A stretch of DNA of 26,256 nucleotides, taken from assembly GCA_049509915.1 (NCBI GenBank), contig JBEKZL010000072.1:1-26256 (forward strand), in the 5' to 3' direction. Under the pieces are notes generated by a model. The model saw nothing but the letters and a program-made list of their open reading frames with translations. It searched no databases and had not been told where the DNA came from. The translations under genes were made by a program, and so were the position numbers. Positions 1 to 8,020 of this stretch are shown here, piece after piece (the first letter of the stretch is position 1; every line of letters starts with the position of its first letter). The DNA is from JBEKYD01 sp049509915 (GTDB lineage: Bacteria; Acidobacteriota; Terriglobia; Bryobacterales; Bryobacteraceae).

Positions 1-134
1 ACACGCGCAAGTATGTCACTCACAGTTGGTTCTTCGAAAAACCGCAGGATTTGTGGGACGCGCTCTTCAGCAGATTTGATTACGTGCGACACCATCCGCA
101 GGAGATTGAAGACTTGCTGAATCTCTCTTTTTGA
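1..134 (+). CDS. 3' end of an unidentified gene (partial)
   Basis: An open frame enters from the left edge and ends at TGA 132-134, giving 43 residues ending in DLLNLSF. The composition is protein-like (THSWFFEKP, LWDALFSRFDYV, HHPQEIEDLL), rich in aromatic and acidic residues, and unlike the Arg/Ala/Pro-rich shadow frames nearby. The frame has no stop before the edge. I do not recognise the family. It converges on the large minus-strand gene that ends at 397. The C-terminus is short, so this could also be a remnant. Confidence 0.5.
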   Translation, partial: TRKYVTHSWFFEKPQDLWDALFSRFDYVRHHPQEIEDLLNLSF

Positions 135-396
135 TGGATGGCACTGTGCCAAAAGGATGCGCTTGTGGAACGCGACAACCCCTGGGCCCTCCGCGGGCGC
201 CGCAGCGCGATGCTTACTTTGAGCATCGCCGAACGCGCGGCGCATTGCGTGGCGGCGACCCGCGCTGCGCCGTTCGCGACCAGGCGGTGCTGTGCGGGCG
301 CGGGACCGGCGTCCAGACTTCGCACCCGCACCGATCGGGCGCGCCTTCTGGATTCGCCGGGTGCACCTCCGAACGCTGCCCGGGTGCCGGAGCGGC
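135..396. other. convergent intergenic region holding repeat copy A
   Basis: No frame here looks like a real gene; the short ORFs are Arg/Ala/Pro-rich shadows. The only structure I see is the ~130-bp repeat annotated at 216-345. I see no convincing terminator hairpin with a T-run for either converging gene. Confidence 0.6.
216..345 (+). repeat. dispersed direct repeat, copy A
   Basis: This stretch matches 6574-6705 in the same orientation. By eye, the 3' half (283-345 against 6642-6705) agrees at about 60 of 64 aligned positions with one single-base gap. The 5' half is clearly related but more diverged, sharing blocks such as actttgagc, cgccgaa, cggcgcat and ttcgcgac. Both copies are non-coding and lie just outside the large secreted-protein gene and its divergent neighbour. 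It could be a genome-wide intergenic repeat, a miniature mobile element or a structured RNA; the window cannot separate these. Confidence 0.7.
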
Positions 397-3300
397 TCAT
401 TCCACAGTTACCGTCACCGCCTTCGAGGTGGCGGCGGCGAAATCGGTGGTGGCGCCGTAGATCGCCGTGAAGGAGTACGTCCCCTTCTGCAGCGTGCTGG
501 TGGTCAGCATCGCTACGCCGGAAGCGCTCACCGGCCCGCTGCCGATGGCGGTGTTTCCCTCATAGAACGTAATCTTGCCCGTTGACGGCGCGCCGGCCGT
601 AGTGGATGTCGCCGTCGCGGTCAGGTTGACAGGGCCGGGCGCTGACAGCTTCGTGCTGCCGGCCCCGAGCGTTGTCGCGGTGACCGCGGGGGAAATGGTG
701 AACGTGTCGGTCTGGGTCGCTGCCGCGGCGAAGTTGCCCTGCGCCGCGAAGCTGGCCGTGACGGTGTGCTTGCTTACCGCCAGTCCGTTCAGAACGATGC
801 TTGCCGAGCCGCTGGTGCCGAGCGTCGCGTTCTGCGGTGTGCCGTCAACGGTCCACACCAGCGTTCCCTGTGCCGGCTGGATTCCGGCCACGGTCGCCTT
901 GCACGTGATGGATGTGCCGTAGGGGAAACTCGTCCCGCCGCAGCCAAGGCCGATGCTTACCGGCTCGGGGTTCACCGTCACGTTCTGTGCGGCCGACCCC
1001 GCGGTCGCGTAAGTCGTATTGCCGCCATAAACCGCCGTTAGCGAATGCACGCCTGCGTTCAGCTGAGGCAGCACGAGGCCAGCGGTGGCGCCGTCAACGA
1101 TCAGCGGCGTGGTAGCCAGCTTCGTCGTGCCGTCGTAGAGGATCACGCTGCCGGTCGGCGTGCCGGCGCTGCCCTTCACGATGACCAGCCAGCCGACGGT
1201 GCCCGGATAGGTCAGCGTGGTCGGAGCCACCGACATCTGCATCGAGGCCAGGTTGATGGTGGTGGTGACCGCCGAGGTCCCGGTCTGGAAGTTCGGATCA
1301 CCGGAATAGACAGCGTGGAACGTGTGGGCGCCGGCCGCCAGGGCGGACGTGTTGAGTACCGAGGTTACGCCGCTCACCGGCCCCGTGCCTAGCAGCGTGG
1401 AGCCGTCATAAAAGCTCACCGGGCTGGAGAACGTTCCGCCATACTGCGGCGTCAGTGTTGCCGTCAGCGTGACCCTCGCGCCTGGCGATGCCGCGGTGAC
1501 CGAAGTAGTGCTAAGCGCCACCTGAACCGTCGCCTGCGCGATATGCACCGGCGTGCTTCCCGAGCTGGCCAGGTACGCCGCGTTGGACGGCGTGTACGAC
1601 GCGCCGACGGTGTGGCTGCCGGCGGGCAGCATTTGATTGCTCAGCGTACCGATTCCGCCGCTCAGAGCTACGCCCGAGCCCGCGGGCTTGCTATCCGCCG
1701 TGAATGCGACCGTCCCGGTGGGCGTCGCGGCCGCCGAAACCGTGGCCTGGAAGCTCACCGTCTGCCCGTAGGTAAGCCCGCCCAGCACGGACACGCTCGT
1801 ATTGGTCGAATACTGGCCGGCCGTGCCGGAAAGCACGATGGTTTGCGTGACGCTGGCTGCGTTCAGCGCATTGTCGGTGAGCGCGGCGGTGCTCCGCTGA
1901 GCTCCGGGTGCCGTCGGCGCGAAGCTGATGCTCAGGTTGCAGCTTGCGCCGGCGGCGAGCGCGAAGCTCGCGCTGCAGTCGGGCGGCGTGCCCGCGCCGG
2001 GCACTTGTTTGAAATTCGTGCCGATGGTGACGCCGGGCGTGACGGCCCTCAACTGCGCGTTGCCGATGTTCTGTACCGTCACCGACTGCGGACTGCTTGC
2101 GGTGTCCAGCGGCGTATTTGGGAAGGTGAGCGAGGGCGGCTGGGAGCGGGCCAGCTCGATAATCCCGTTACCCGCAACGAAGACATCGCCCAACGCGTCC
2201 AGCGCGATTTGCTCTCCCTGGACGCTGCCGGCAAGCACCGTCTGCGCGCTGCCGGCAAGCTCAATCACCTCGCCGAGGCCCTCGTCCAGGATCAACACAT
2301 CTCCGGCCGCGTCCACGGCGACGCTCTCAGGTGAGCGGCCGTTGACGGCGGCGTAGATGGTGGTCTGGGTGCCGCCGGCCGGAAGCTCCACCACTCCGAT
2401 CTGCGTATCCGCGACAAACACATTGCCTGTCCCATCCACGGCAATGCCCCCGGGGCCTTGCCACCCCGCGCCAATCGGAATGGGCGTGCCTCCCCCGGCC
2501 GGAACCTTCAGCACACTGGGGCTGCCGTTGACCGCCGAGTTCGCGATGAATACATCGCCCGCCCCGTTTACCGTCACCCCAACTGGATAGCTCAGACCAC
2601 TGGCAATCGTGACCGGGCTGCCGCCACCCGTCGGGAACTCGATTAGTGCCTGAAGTGTCTGATCGGCGACGAAGACATCGCCCGCCCCGTCCACTGCCAG
2701 ACCGTCCGCGTGCTGAACCGTCGGCGACTGGGCAATGATCTTCGGGGAGCCGCCGCCAGCCGGAATCTCGATTACCTGGTTGCACTCGGAGACGAACAAA
2801 TCGCCCGCTGCATCCACGGCTACGCCACAAGTCCCCGTGGCGGCCAGCGTGGTTTGAACCGCGGGCAGGAAGGCTGCGGCCGGTCCCGTGCCGGTGCCCT
2901 CGATCAAGACCGTACTCAGCGGATTGCTGCTGGAATCGAACAGCTCGACCGCGCCCATGCGCAGCCCCGGCGCCAGCGGCGTGAAGTTCACGCTCACCGT
3001 GCAAGTGCCGCCGTTATCCAGCGTGCCCGTGCAGGTGTTCGTGCTGCCGAGGTTGAAATCCAGACTCGCCACCCCTTGCGTAACCACTTTTACCGTTCCA
3101 AACGTGACCGGAGCATTCACCTGGAAGCTCAGGTTCAAGGCCCCCGTGCATGCGGCCGAAACCCTGCCCGGGGGGCAAACCGGTACACTGCCGAAGCCGG
3201 TCGTATTCGCCGCAGGCGGCGCCACCTGGTCGCTGGCGGGCACGAAGTTCGCCGTGACGCTCTCGCTCGCGCTTATGGTGACGGTGGTTGTGGCGCTGTT

Positions 3301-6024
3301 GACACTGGCCACCGGGCCGCTCCAGTACGAGAATACGTAGCCCATATTGGGAACCGCCGTGATGGAAACGGGCGTGGCCGGTGCGTAGGACCCATTCGTC
3401 GCCGCCGTGTTCACCGTCACCGCGCCGCCCGCGCTCGGGCTGACGTTAGTGGTTAGGATGTATCCGGCCACGCCGGTGCCGGAGAGCGGGACGCTGTGGA
3501 TGCCTCCGTTGTTCACCGAGTTGTCGACGATGTTGATCGAACCGGTGAGGAGAGCCAGCGACTGCGGCGAGAAGGAAACGCGAACGTTGCACGAACCTGT
3601 GGGCGCCACTGGCGTGCCGGCGGCGCAATCGCCGGGGTTGCCGCTCAGCAGCTTGAAGTTGGCATCGCCGTTATCGGTACCGATTGCCGAAATCACCAGT
3701 GGCGCATTGCCGGGATTGGAGACCACCGATGTCAGGGTGGCGCTCTGATCCACGCCGACGTCGGTAAAGTTCAGCGAAGAGGGAAGGAGCGAGATGCCCG
3801 GATCGCACTTGCCATACTTGCCCGCGGCAAACAGACTAAGCACCTGGTTCGGAGTCAGCGCGACCGAATACAGAGTCGGTTCATCGATAAGGCCGTTAAA
3901 GGTAAACCACTGGCTACTGACAACACCAGTTCCGAGCTGATAGTAGTAGGGCGGCGTGCCATAGTTTGCCTCGGTGAAGGCACTGCTTGCCGCTTGTGCT
4001 CCATCCAGATAGAGGATCTCTGTCGTACCGTCGTAGGTCACGGCAACATGATGGAAATTGCCGTCATCGACAGAATTGGGCGTCAATAGCGCACTCTGTG
4101 CGAACATGTTTGCCCTCAGCCTGCCCCCGCTGATGAAGATCCCGGACAGCTTCGAGACGCTTGGCGCCTGATGGGGGGGTGCTTCCTGTTGGCCAAGTAT
4201 GAATTGAGTGCTGGATGACGCTGTCTCAAACCAGAACTCGAAGCTGAACGGGTTTGGGTTAGGGAATGCGAAAGCGGCGCTCGGCAACGCGACATACGGA
4301 GTGCTGCTGCCGTCGAAGGAAAAGGCCTGCGCAACCTCACCCGGGGCGAAGCTGACGTCACCTCCGATGGTTCCGTTGTAAACGCCGGTGACGTCCGTTG
4401 CGTCGCCATCTCCTTTCCACCACGCCGTCACACCGGAGGGCGCGGCCGTACATACGCCGAGCGGGGCATACACCAGGAACGAATTCGTTGTTACAGGCGA
4501 CACACCAGCTGTGCTCGCCTGCAGCACATACCCCGGTCCCTGAACGCTCAGCGATACGTCGTTGAACGTTGCGATACCGTTCGCGCCGGAAGCGACAGTG
4601 ATTGGTGTGAACGTCGCTCCAGCCGGACCCGAGGAAAGCGACAGGGTAACGCTGATGCCCGAGAGGGGATTATTGCAGCCATCGGTGACATTCACTTGAA
4701 GGGCTGGAGCAATCGCCGTGTTGACGGTGGTGGTGCCTGGCTGATTCAGGAATGCCAGGTGAGCGGCGGTGTCGTTGAAGATATAACCGCCCACCGCCCC
4801 ATAGACGTCGCTGTTATCGGTGCTTTCGCTGCCGCTGCCACAGCCGGCATTTCCCGCGGCGTTATTACTGAAGGTCGTCGCTGCATCGATAGATGCGCTC
4901 ACCCCGGTGTTGACAAAAATCGCTCCGCCTTTGCCTTGGCCGCTCGACGCAAAGTCGCCGCTGCTGCCGCCCGTCGCGATGCCCGCTGCGAACGAGACGC
5001 CTGTAACCGCCAGAGAACCGGCGCGCACGAAGATCGCGCCACCCAGTCCCGCTCCGCCGCCGCCGCCGCCGCCGTCAAAATAAGAGCCTTGGCCTCCGTT
5101 CCCGCCGAGAGTTCCGCCTGAAGCGGCAAGGGGGCTGCTCCCGCCGGTTGGAAAACCGTCGCCAGAATACAGCCACCCCGATCCACCACCGCCCCCGCCG
5201 AAACCACCCACGCCCCCACTGTTGAAGCCTTGGCCGGCGCCTCCTCCGCCGCCGCCGAAACCGCCTGCGCTTCCCGACCCGCTAACCCCGCCATTGCCGC
5301 CGCTGCCTTCGCCCGCTGGCGACTGGCCCAAACTGCCGCCGAGGTTCCCGCCAGGCCCTCCCGCCTGCTGGTCGCTGTTCTGACCTCCGGATCCGCCGAT
5401 ACCTCCTCCGCCGCCACCTCCGACAATCGAGCTGTTCGAACTCCCGCCATTGCCGCCAGTTGCATGGTTACTTGCAAACGAAACATTGTTCAGCGCCAGA
5501 CTCGCGTTGTTCACGAAAATGGCGCCGCCCATCCCAGCACCTCCCCCGCCGCCGCCTGCGCCGGTGTTGCCCCCGCTGTAACTGGTGTAGTAGCCCGGCG
5601 CGCCGTTTCCGCCCTGCGCGAGGCCATTAGTCAGCGTCACGCCGCTGATGCTCACCGTAAGCGAGGCGGAGGGCGGGCCCGCGGTCGCGCCCGGGACTCC
5701 GGGATTGATAAAGAAAATGCGCGACGCGTTGTTGCCGCTGATGGTCAGCAGATTAGCGCCAGGCCCCTGAATGGTCAGGTTTTGGCTGACCGGGATCTCG
5801 CCGGACGTCAGCGTAATCGTGTACACACCCGTGCTCGAGTTGTAGTCTGGATCACTGGTGGGAATGCGGAACGTGACTGTGTCGCCGGGATTCGCGGCGG
5901 CGATCACGGCGCGCAGACTGCCTGCGCCGCTGTCCGCCGTTATTGTGACCACATCCTGAGCCAAAACTGGAAGCGCGAAAGCCAGCAGCGCAGCCGGCAG
6001 CAAAATCTGAGCGGGGGATCGCAT
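397..6024 (-). CDS. giant secreted multidomain protein (Pmp-like Gly-rich region, LamG, choice-of-anchor D, NHL, Ig-like repeats)
   Basis: A 1875-residue protein with a Sec signal peptide at residues 1-22 (hydrophobic core LLPAALLAFALPVLA, cut before Gln23). Rough layout: residues 24-130 resemble the start of a beta-helix domain (SGAGSLRAVIAAANPGDTV); 135-420 is very Gly-rich with three GGAIFV segments (about 167, 328, 367) and FxxN motifs (FASN, FSNN), like chlamydial Pmp repeats; 430-520 is an Ig-like domain; 533-740 is a LamG-like jelly roll (TAWWKGDGDATD); about 745-850 is choice-of-anchor D; about 855-925 is a cell-surface repeat with GYVFSYWSG; a second anchor-D-like domain follows; about 1055-1310 is an NHL/beta-propeller with repeated AVDAAGDVFV; then another anchor-D; from about 1415 to the end are several Ig-like Big_3-type repeats. 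No C-terminal anchor or sorting signal is visible, so it is probably exported or surface-bound. Function inferred: adhesion or matrix binding. An upstream GAGG lies 13 nt before the ATG. Confidence 0.9.
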   Translation of the reverse strand: MRSPAQILLPAALLAFALPVLAQDVVTITADSGAGSLRAVIAAANPGDTVTFRIPTSDPDYNSSTGVYTITLTSGEIPVSQNLTIQGPGANLLTISGNNASRIFFINPGVPGATAGPPSASLTVSISGVTLTNGLAQGGNGAPGYYTSYSGGNTGAGGGGGGAGMGGAIFVNNASLALNNVSFASNHATGGNGGSSNSSIVGGGGGGGIGGSGGQNSDQQAGGPGGNLGGSLGQSPAGEGSGGNGGVSGSGSAGGFGGGGGGAGQGFNSGGVGGFGGGGGGSGWLYSGDGFPTGGSSPLAASGGTLGGNGGQGSYFDGGGGGGGAGLGGAIFVRAGSLAVTGVSFAAGIATGGSSGDFASSGQGKGGAIFVNTGVSASIDAATTFSNNAAGNAGCGSGSESTDNSDVYGAVGGYIFNDTAAHLAFLNQPGTTTVNTAIAPALQVNVTDGCNNPLSGISVTLSLSSGPAGATFTPITVASGANGIATFNDVSLSVQGPGYVLQASTAGVSPVTTNSFLVYAPLGVCTAAPSGVTAWWKGDGDATDVTGVYNGTIGGDVSFAPGEVAQAFSFDGSSTPYVALPSAAFAFPNPNPFSFEFWFETASSSTQFILGQQEAPPHQAPSVSKLSGIFISGGRLRANMFAQSALLTPNSVDDGNFHHVAVTYDGTTEILYLDGAQAASSAFTEANYGTPPYYYQLGTGVVSSQWFTFNGLIDEPTLYSVALTPNQVLSLFAAGKYGKCDPGISLLPSSLNFTDVGVDQSATLTSVVSNPGNAPLVISAIGTDNGDANFKLLSGNPGDCAAGTPVAPTGSCNVRVSFSPQSLALLTGSINIVDNSVNNGGIHSVPLSGTGVAGYILTTNVSPSAGGAVTVNTAATNGSYAPATPVSITAVPNMGYVFSYWSGPVASVNSATTTVTISASESVTANFVPASDQVAPPAANTTGFGSVPVCPPGRVSAACTGALNLSFQVNAPVTFGTVKVVTQGVASLDFNLGSTNTCTGTLDNGGTCTVSVNFTPLAPGLRMGAVELFDSSSNPLSTVLIEGTGTGPAAAFLPAVQTTLAATGTCGVAVDAAGDLFVSECNQVIEIPAGGGSPKIIAQSPTVQHADGLAVDGAGDVFVADQTLQALIEFPTGGGSPVTIASGLSYPVGVTVNGAGDVFIANSAVNGSPSVLKVPAGGGTPIPIGAGWQGPGGIAVDGTGNVFVADTQIGVVELPAGGTQTTIYAAVNGRSPESVAVDAAGDVLILDEGLGEVIELAGSAQTVLAGSVQGEQIALDALGDVFVAGNGIIELARSQPPSLTFPNTPLDTASSPQSVTVQNIGNAQLRAVTPGVTIGTNFKQVPGAGTPPDCSASFALAAGASCNLSISFAPTAPGAQRSTAALTDNALNAASVTQTIVLSGTAGQYSTNTSVSVLGGLTYGQTVSFQATVSAAATPTGTVAFTADSKPAGSGVALSGGIGTLSNQMLPAGSHTVGASYTPSNAAYLASSGSTPVHIAQATVQVALSTTSVTAASPGARVTLTATLTPQYGGTFSSPVSFYDGSTLLGTGPVSGVTSVLNTSALAAGAHTFHAVYSGDPNFQTGTSAVTTTINLASMQMSVAPTTLTYPGTVGWLVIVKGSAGTPTGSVILYDGTTKLATTPLIVDGATAGLVLPQLNAGVHSLTAVYGGNTTYATAGSAAQNVTVNPEPVSIGLGCGGTSFPYGTSITCKATVAGIQPAQGTLVWTVDGTPQNATLGTSGSASIVLNGLAVSKHTVTASFAAQGNFAAAATQTDTFTISPAVTATTLGAGSTKLSAPGPVNLTATATSTTAGAPSTGKITFYEGNTAIGSGPVSASGVAMLTTSTLQKGTYSFTAIYGATTDFAAATSKAVTVTVE

Positions 6025-6026
6025 GT

Positions 6027-6347
6027 GTGAAAGTCGTCCTCAAATGGTTAGGGCGAGAAATCCGGGTTCCGGCGATCACGAAGGACCTAATTGGTACCCG
6101 TCGACCGGCCGCCGGCGCTTTCGAACCGCTTCCCCCACACCCCACGTTGTACGTGCTGACGTCGGAATCGCAGGGGGGATCGTGTGCGTTCGAGGACGCT
6201 GCCAGCGGCAGGGAATTCAGACGCACGCTCGGTCCCGACCATGCGGCGCTGCTGCTGATCGGCAAGAAGGGTGATGGTCTCGCAATCTGCGACTGGCAGC
6301 ATCACCGCTGGCGTCCGCGCGGCGGGGAAGCCTCAGCTAACTTCTAG
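6027..6347 (+). CDS. small hypothetical protein, divergent and start-interlocked with the giant gene
   Basis: A 106-residue frame from GTG 6027 to TAG. The sequence is mixed and protein-like in the middle and end (LYVLTSESQGGSCAFED, ALLLIGKKGDGLAICDW). A purine-rich GGGGGAT lies 7 nt before the GTG, a plausible ribosome site, and sits inside the signal-peptide codons of the minus-strand gene whose ATG ends at 6024. The competing ATG frame at 6023 reads as Arg/Pro-rich shadow. I recognise no family. It could be a real short gene or the 3' remainder of an older gene; its last codons run toward the graveyard region. Confidence 0.45.
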   Translation: MKVVLKWLGREIRVPAITKDLIGTRRPAAGAFEPLPPHPTLYVLTSESQGGSCAFEDAASGREFRRTLGPDHAALLLIGKKGDGLAICDWQHHRWRPRGGEASANF

Positions 6348-6453
6348 CCGACTGCAGGAAGTCCCCGAAGAAAGAAAGTAAGTACTGAGCCCTGCCCTCG
6401 GACGATCAGAGCGCCGCTGATGTTTGGGACAGCATGATCGATGGCCCCGTCCA

Positions 6454-6573
6454 GTGACCCCGAGGCGCGTGACTCCCTGCCGGATCGTGGACACACGGAA
6501 CGCAGATGGAACCTTTGGCGGTCCGATTATGAGCGCGACTACCAGGCGAACGTTCCCGCTGTCGCAGGGCTCT
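6454..6573 (+). pseudogene. fossil of an extracellular-protein domain (PCRIVDTRN motif)
   Basis: The frame running through 6454 reads RVTPCRIVDTRNADGTFGGP followed by ATTRRTFPLSQ. From memory, many Solibacter-type secreted proteins carry a domain opening with a near-identical v-t-P-C-R-i-v/a-D-T-R-N-x-x-G-x-F-G-G-P block, then a short Arg/Phe-Pro segment. Here the block has no signal peptide, and after about 40 residues the frame runs into repeat copy B, where the normal continuation is lost. I read it as a truncated remnant of a second secreted protein, possibly a former relative or neighbour of the giant gene. Recognition is by motif memory only. Confidence 0.5.
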
Positions 6574-6705
6574 ACTTTGAGCGCCGCCGAAGGCTCGGCG
6601 CATGGCGCGGGCGGAGACTCGCGGCGCGGCATTCGCGACGTGGCGGTGCTGTGCGGGCGCGCGACCGGCGGCCAGACTTCGCATCCGCACCGAATCGGGC
6701 GCGCC
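6574..6705 (+). repeat. dispersed direct repeat, copy B
   Basis: Second copy of the repeat at 216-345, same orientation, about 6.36 kb apart. It contains a clean hairpin near its left end, cgccga-aggc-tcggcg. It begins exactly where the PCRIVDTRN domain fossil stops resembling its family, so the repeat may mark the breakpoint. Confidence 0.7.
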
Positions 6706-6948
6706 TCGCCCGAGAGGCACCGGCTGGCCAGTCCCGTCACGGTCGCCGGGTGCTTTTGGGTGCACGCCCCGGCGCGTGCAACCGGCGCGTGCCCCGCCGG
6801 GATCCGCGCCGGCCCCAGGGGGCGTACTCCAGGCAGAACTGACGCCTTGATCCGGCCGCCTTTCGCGCCCGAATCCGGGAGCCGGAAAGTGTAACAATAA
6901 GTAACATTTTCGGTCCCCGGGCGATACAACCGGCAGCGGCTAAGTCCT

Positions 6949-7713
6949 ATGAAACCAGCTCGAAAACGCCGCAATTGGACAGTACACACCAAAACCGACA
7001 CCATGCTTCTACCTGGAATCAATACGTTACAGCCGAAAGGACGCCCACAATTGGACAGAACAAGTCCTTTGCCAATTGAGGCCTCCTTGCCAGCTCAAAA
7101 TCTCGTTCCCTTTCCCGCCACTCCCTGGCCGCCGCTCGCGCCGACGAAGCGCCGCGCCCGCAGGAAATCCGCGCCCGTGTTTCTCCAGACCGAAGAACTC
7201 GAGCGCCTGTTCAAAGTAATCGACTCGTCGCGGGATCGCGCCATCTTCCGCATCGCGTATCACGCCGGCCTGCGCGCCTCCGAGGTCGGCATGCTGGAGA
7301 TGCGCGACTACAACGCCAAAGCGGATCGATTGTTCATCCATCGATTGAAGCACTCAAATTCCGGCGATCACCACCTATGCCGCGAGGAAGTCCGCACGTT
7401 GCGCGCCTGGCTGCGCATCCGGGGCAGCGAACCGGGCGCCATCTTCCCGTCGCGCCGCCGCCGTCCCATCGGCCGGAAGATGCTCGACGTGCTCATGAAG
7501 AAGTACGGCCGCGCCGCCAAGCTGCCGCGCGCGCTGTGCCACTTCCACGTGCTCAAGCACTCGTGCGCCACACACCTACTCTAGAAGGGCTTTCACGTCG
7601 AACAGGTACAGGATTGGATCGGCCACGCCGACATTCGAAACACCATGGTCTACGCCCACATCACCAACGGGCGCCGCGATGAGATGGCCGCCGCGCTCCG
7701 CGATTGGAAATAA
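6949..7713 (+). pseudogene. tyrosine recombinase/integrase interrupted by an in-frame TAG
   Basis: The frame from ATG 6949 gives 211 residues, a TAG at 7582-7584, then 42 more in-frame residues to TAA 7711-7713. Residues 78-254 form a phage-integrase catalytic domain: Arg109 in AGLRASEV, Lys134 in HRLKHS, His200 in HFHVLKHSCATHLL, then beyond the stop His226 in DWIGHADI and the nucleophile Tyr235 in TMVYAHI. Homologues usually read LLEKG at this place, so a GAG-to-TAG mutation is the simple explanation. The stop removes two catalytic residues, so the product should be dead. The HxxR motif reads HVLK. The N-terminal 75 residues show no core-binding domain, and the true start is uncertain (ATG 7003 is an alternative); neither has a good ribosome site. 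Confidence 0.85.
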
Positions 7714-7904
7714 CCCGCGCGCGCCAAGCCCTCGCGAACTTCGCCCCTGCGCAACCGCCGCCCGCTAGAGCCAATTCCGGCACCCCTGCCGCGCCCAGGC
7801 GCAAGATGTCCCTGGCCACCCGCCGGAAGCTCGCGGAGGCTATGCGCAGGCGCGCCGCCGCCGCGCAGACGGCCACGCCGCGGGAAAGCAAAATCGACGC
7901 GTGA
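7704..7904 (+). CDS. small hypothetical ORF with basic helix motif, 3' end run into integrase debris
   Basis: A 66-residue frame from TTG 7704, overlapping the end of the recombinase frame. Residues 35-52 (KMSLATRRKLAEAMRRR) resemble the basic tail motif S-x-x-x-R-x-K-I-A-x-A-x-R-x-R-W common at the ends of small acidobacterial proteins. The normal W/K-rich ending is missing. The last 11 residues are antisense to the opposite-strand integrase fragment, so the gene was probably cut there. It may be an expressed remnant or simply debris. Confidence 0.3.
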   Translation: MEITRARQALANFAPAQPPPARANSGTPAAPRRKMSLATRRKLAEAMRRRAAAAQTATPRESKIDA

Positions 7905-8020
7905 GTGTGACGTAGGGTGTGGAAGCTCGTGCCCCAGATTCCTGCCTTGCGCATCCGACGAATAACCACCTGAGAAACCAGGTCAGGCTCGTGGATGCAG
8001 AATATCAGGCCGTTTGTCAT
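7869..8020 (-). pseudogene. fragment of a second tyrosine recombinase, opposite strand
   Basis: Reading the minus strand from 8020 gives a piece with PDLVSQVVIRRMRKAGI followed by SFHTLRHTHASILLSRGV, the box-II region of phage-type integrases with the H-x-L-R-H-T signature. Homology stops at about 7869, just after SRGVAV; the expected LGH and Tyr segments are absent and the frame continues into the antisense of the small basic ORF. Upstream, the Arg box is also missing. It is from a different integrase subfamily than the one at 6949 (HTLRHT against HVLKHS). Confidence 0.7.

Larger units (their letters stand above)
6348..6948. other. gene-poor region with a domain fossil and repeat copy B
   Basis: No intact gene is visible. 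It holds the secreted-domain fossil (6454-6573) and repeat copy B (6574-6705). The rest, 6706-6900, is GC-rich with only shadow frames. A short AT-richer stretch around 6890-6915 (gtaacaataagtaacatttt) precedes the recombinase and is the likeliest place for a promoter, though I see no good -35/-10 pair. Confidence 0.5.

Noticed and set aside
5040..5420. Gly-codon runs as a CRISPR or tandem-repeat array
   Set aside because: They are irregular Gly codons inside a coding frame; there are no regular repeat-spacer units anywhere in the window.
4899..5486. Ala-rich minus-strand ORF inside the giant gene
   Set aside because: It is an alternative frame of the Gly-rich repeat codons, hence Ala/Val/Gly-rich with no independent support.
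7582..7584. TAG in the recombinase as a recoded (read-through) codon
   Set aside because: No recoding signal is visible, and the region is full of other disabled genes, so a plain nonsense mutation is simpler.
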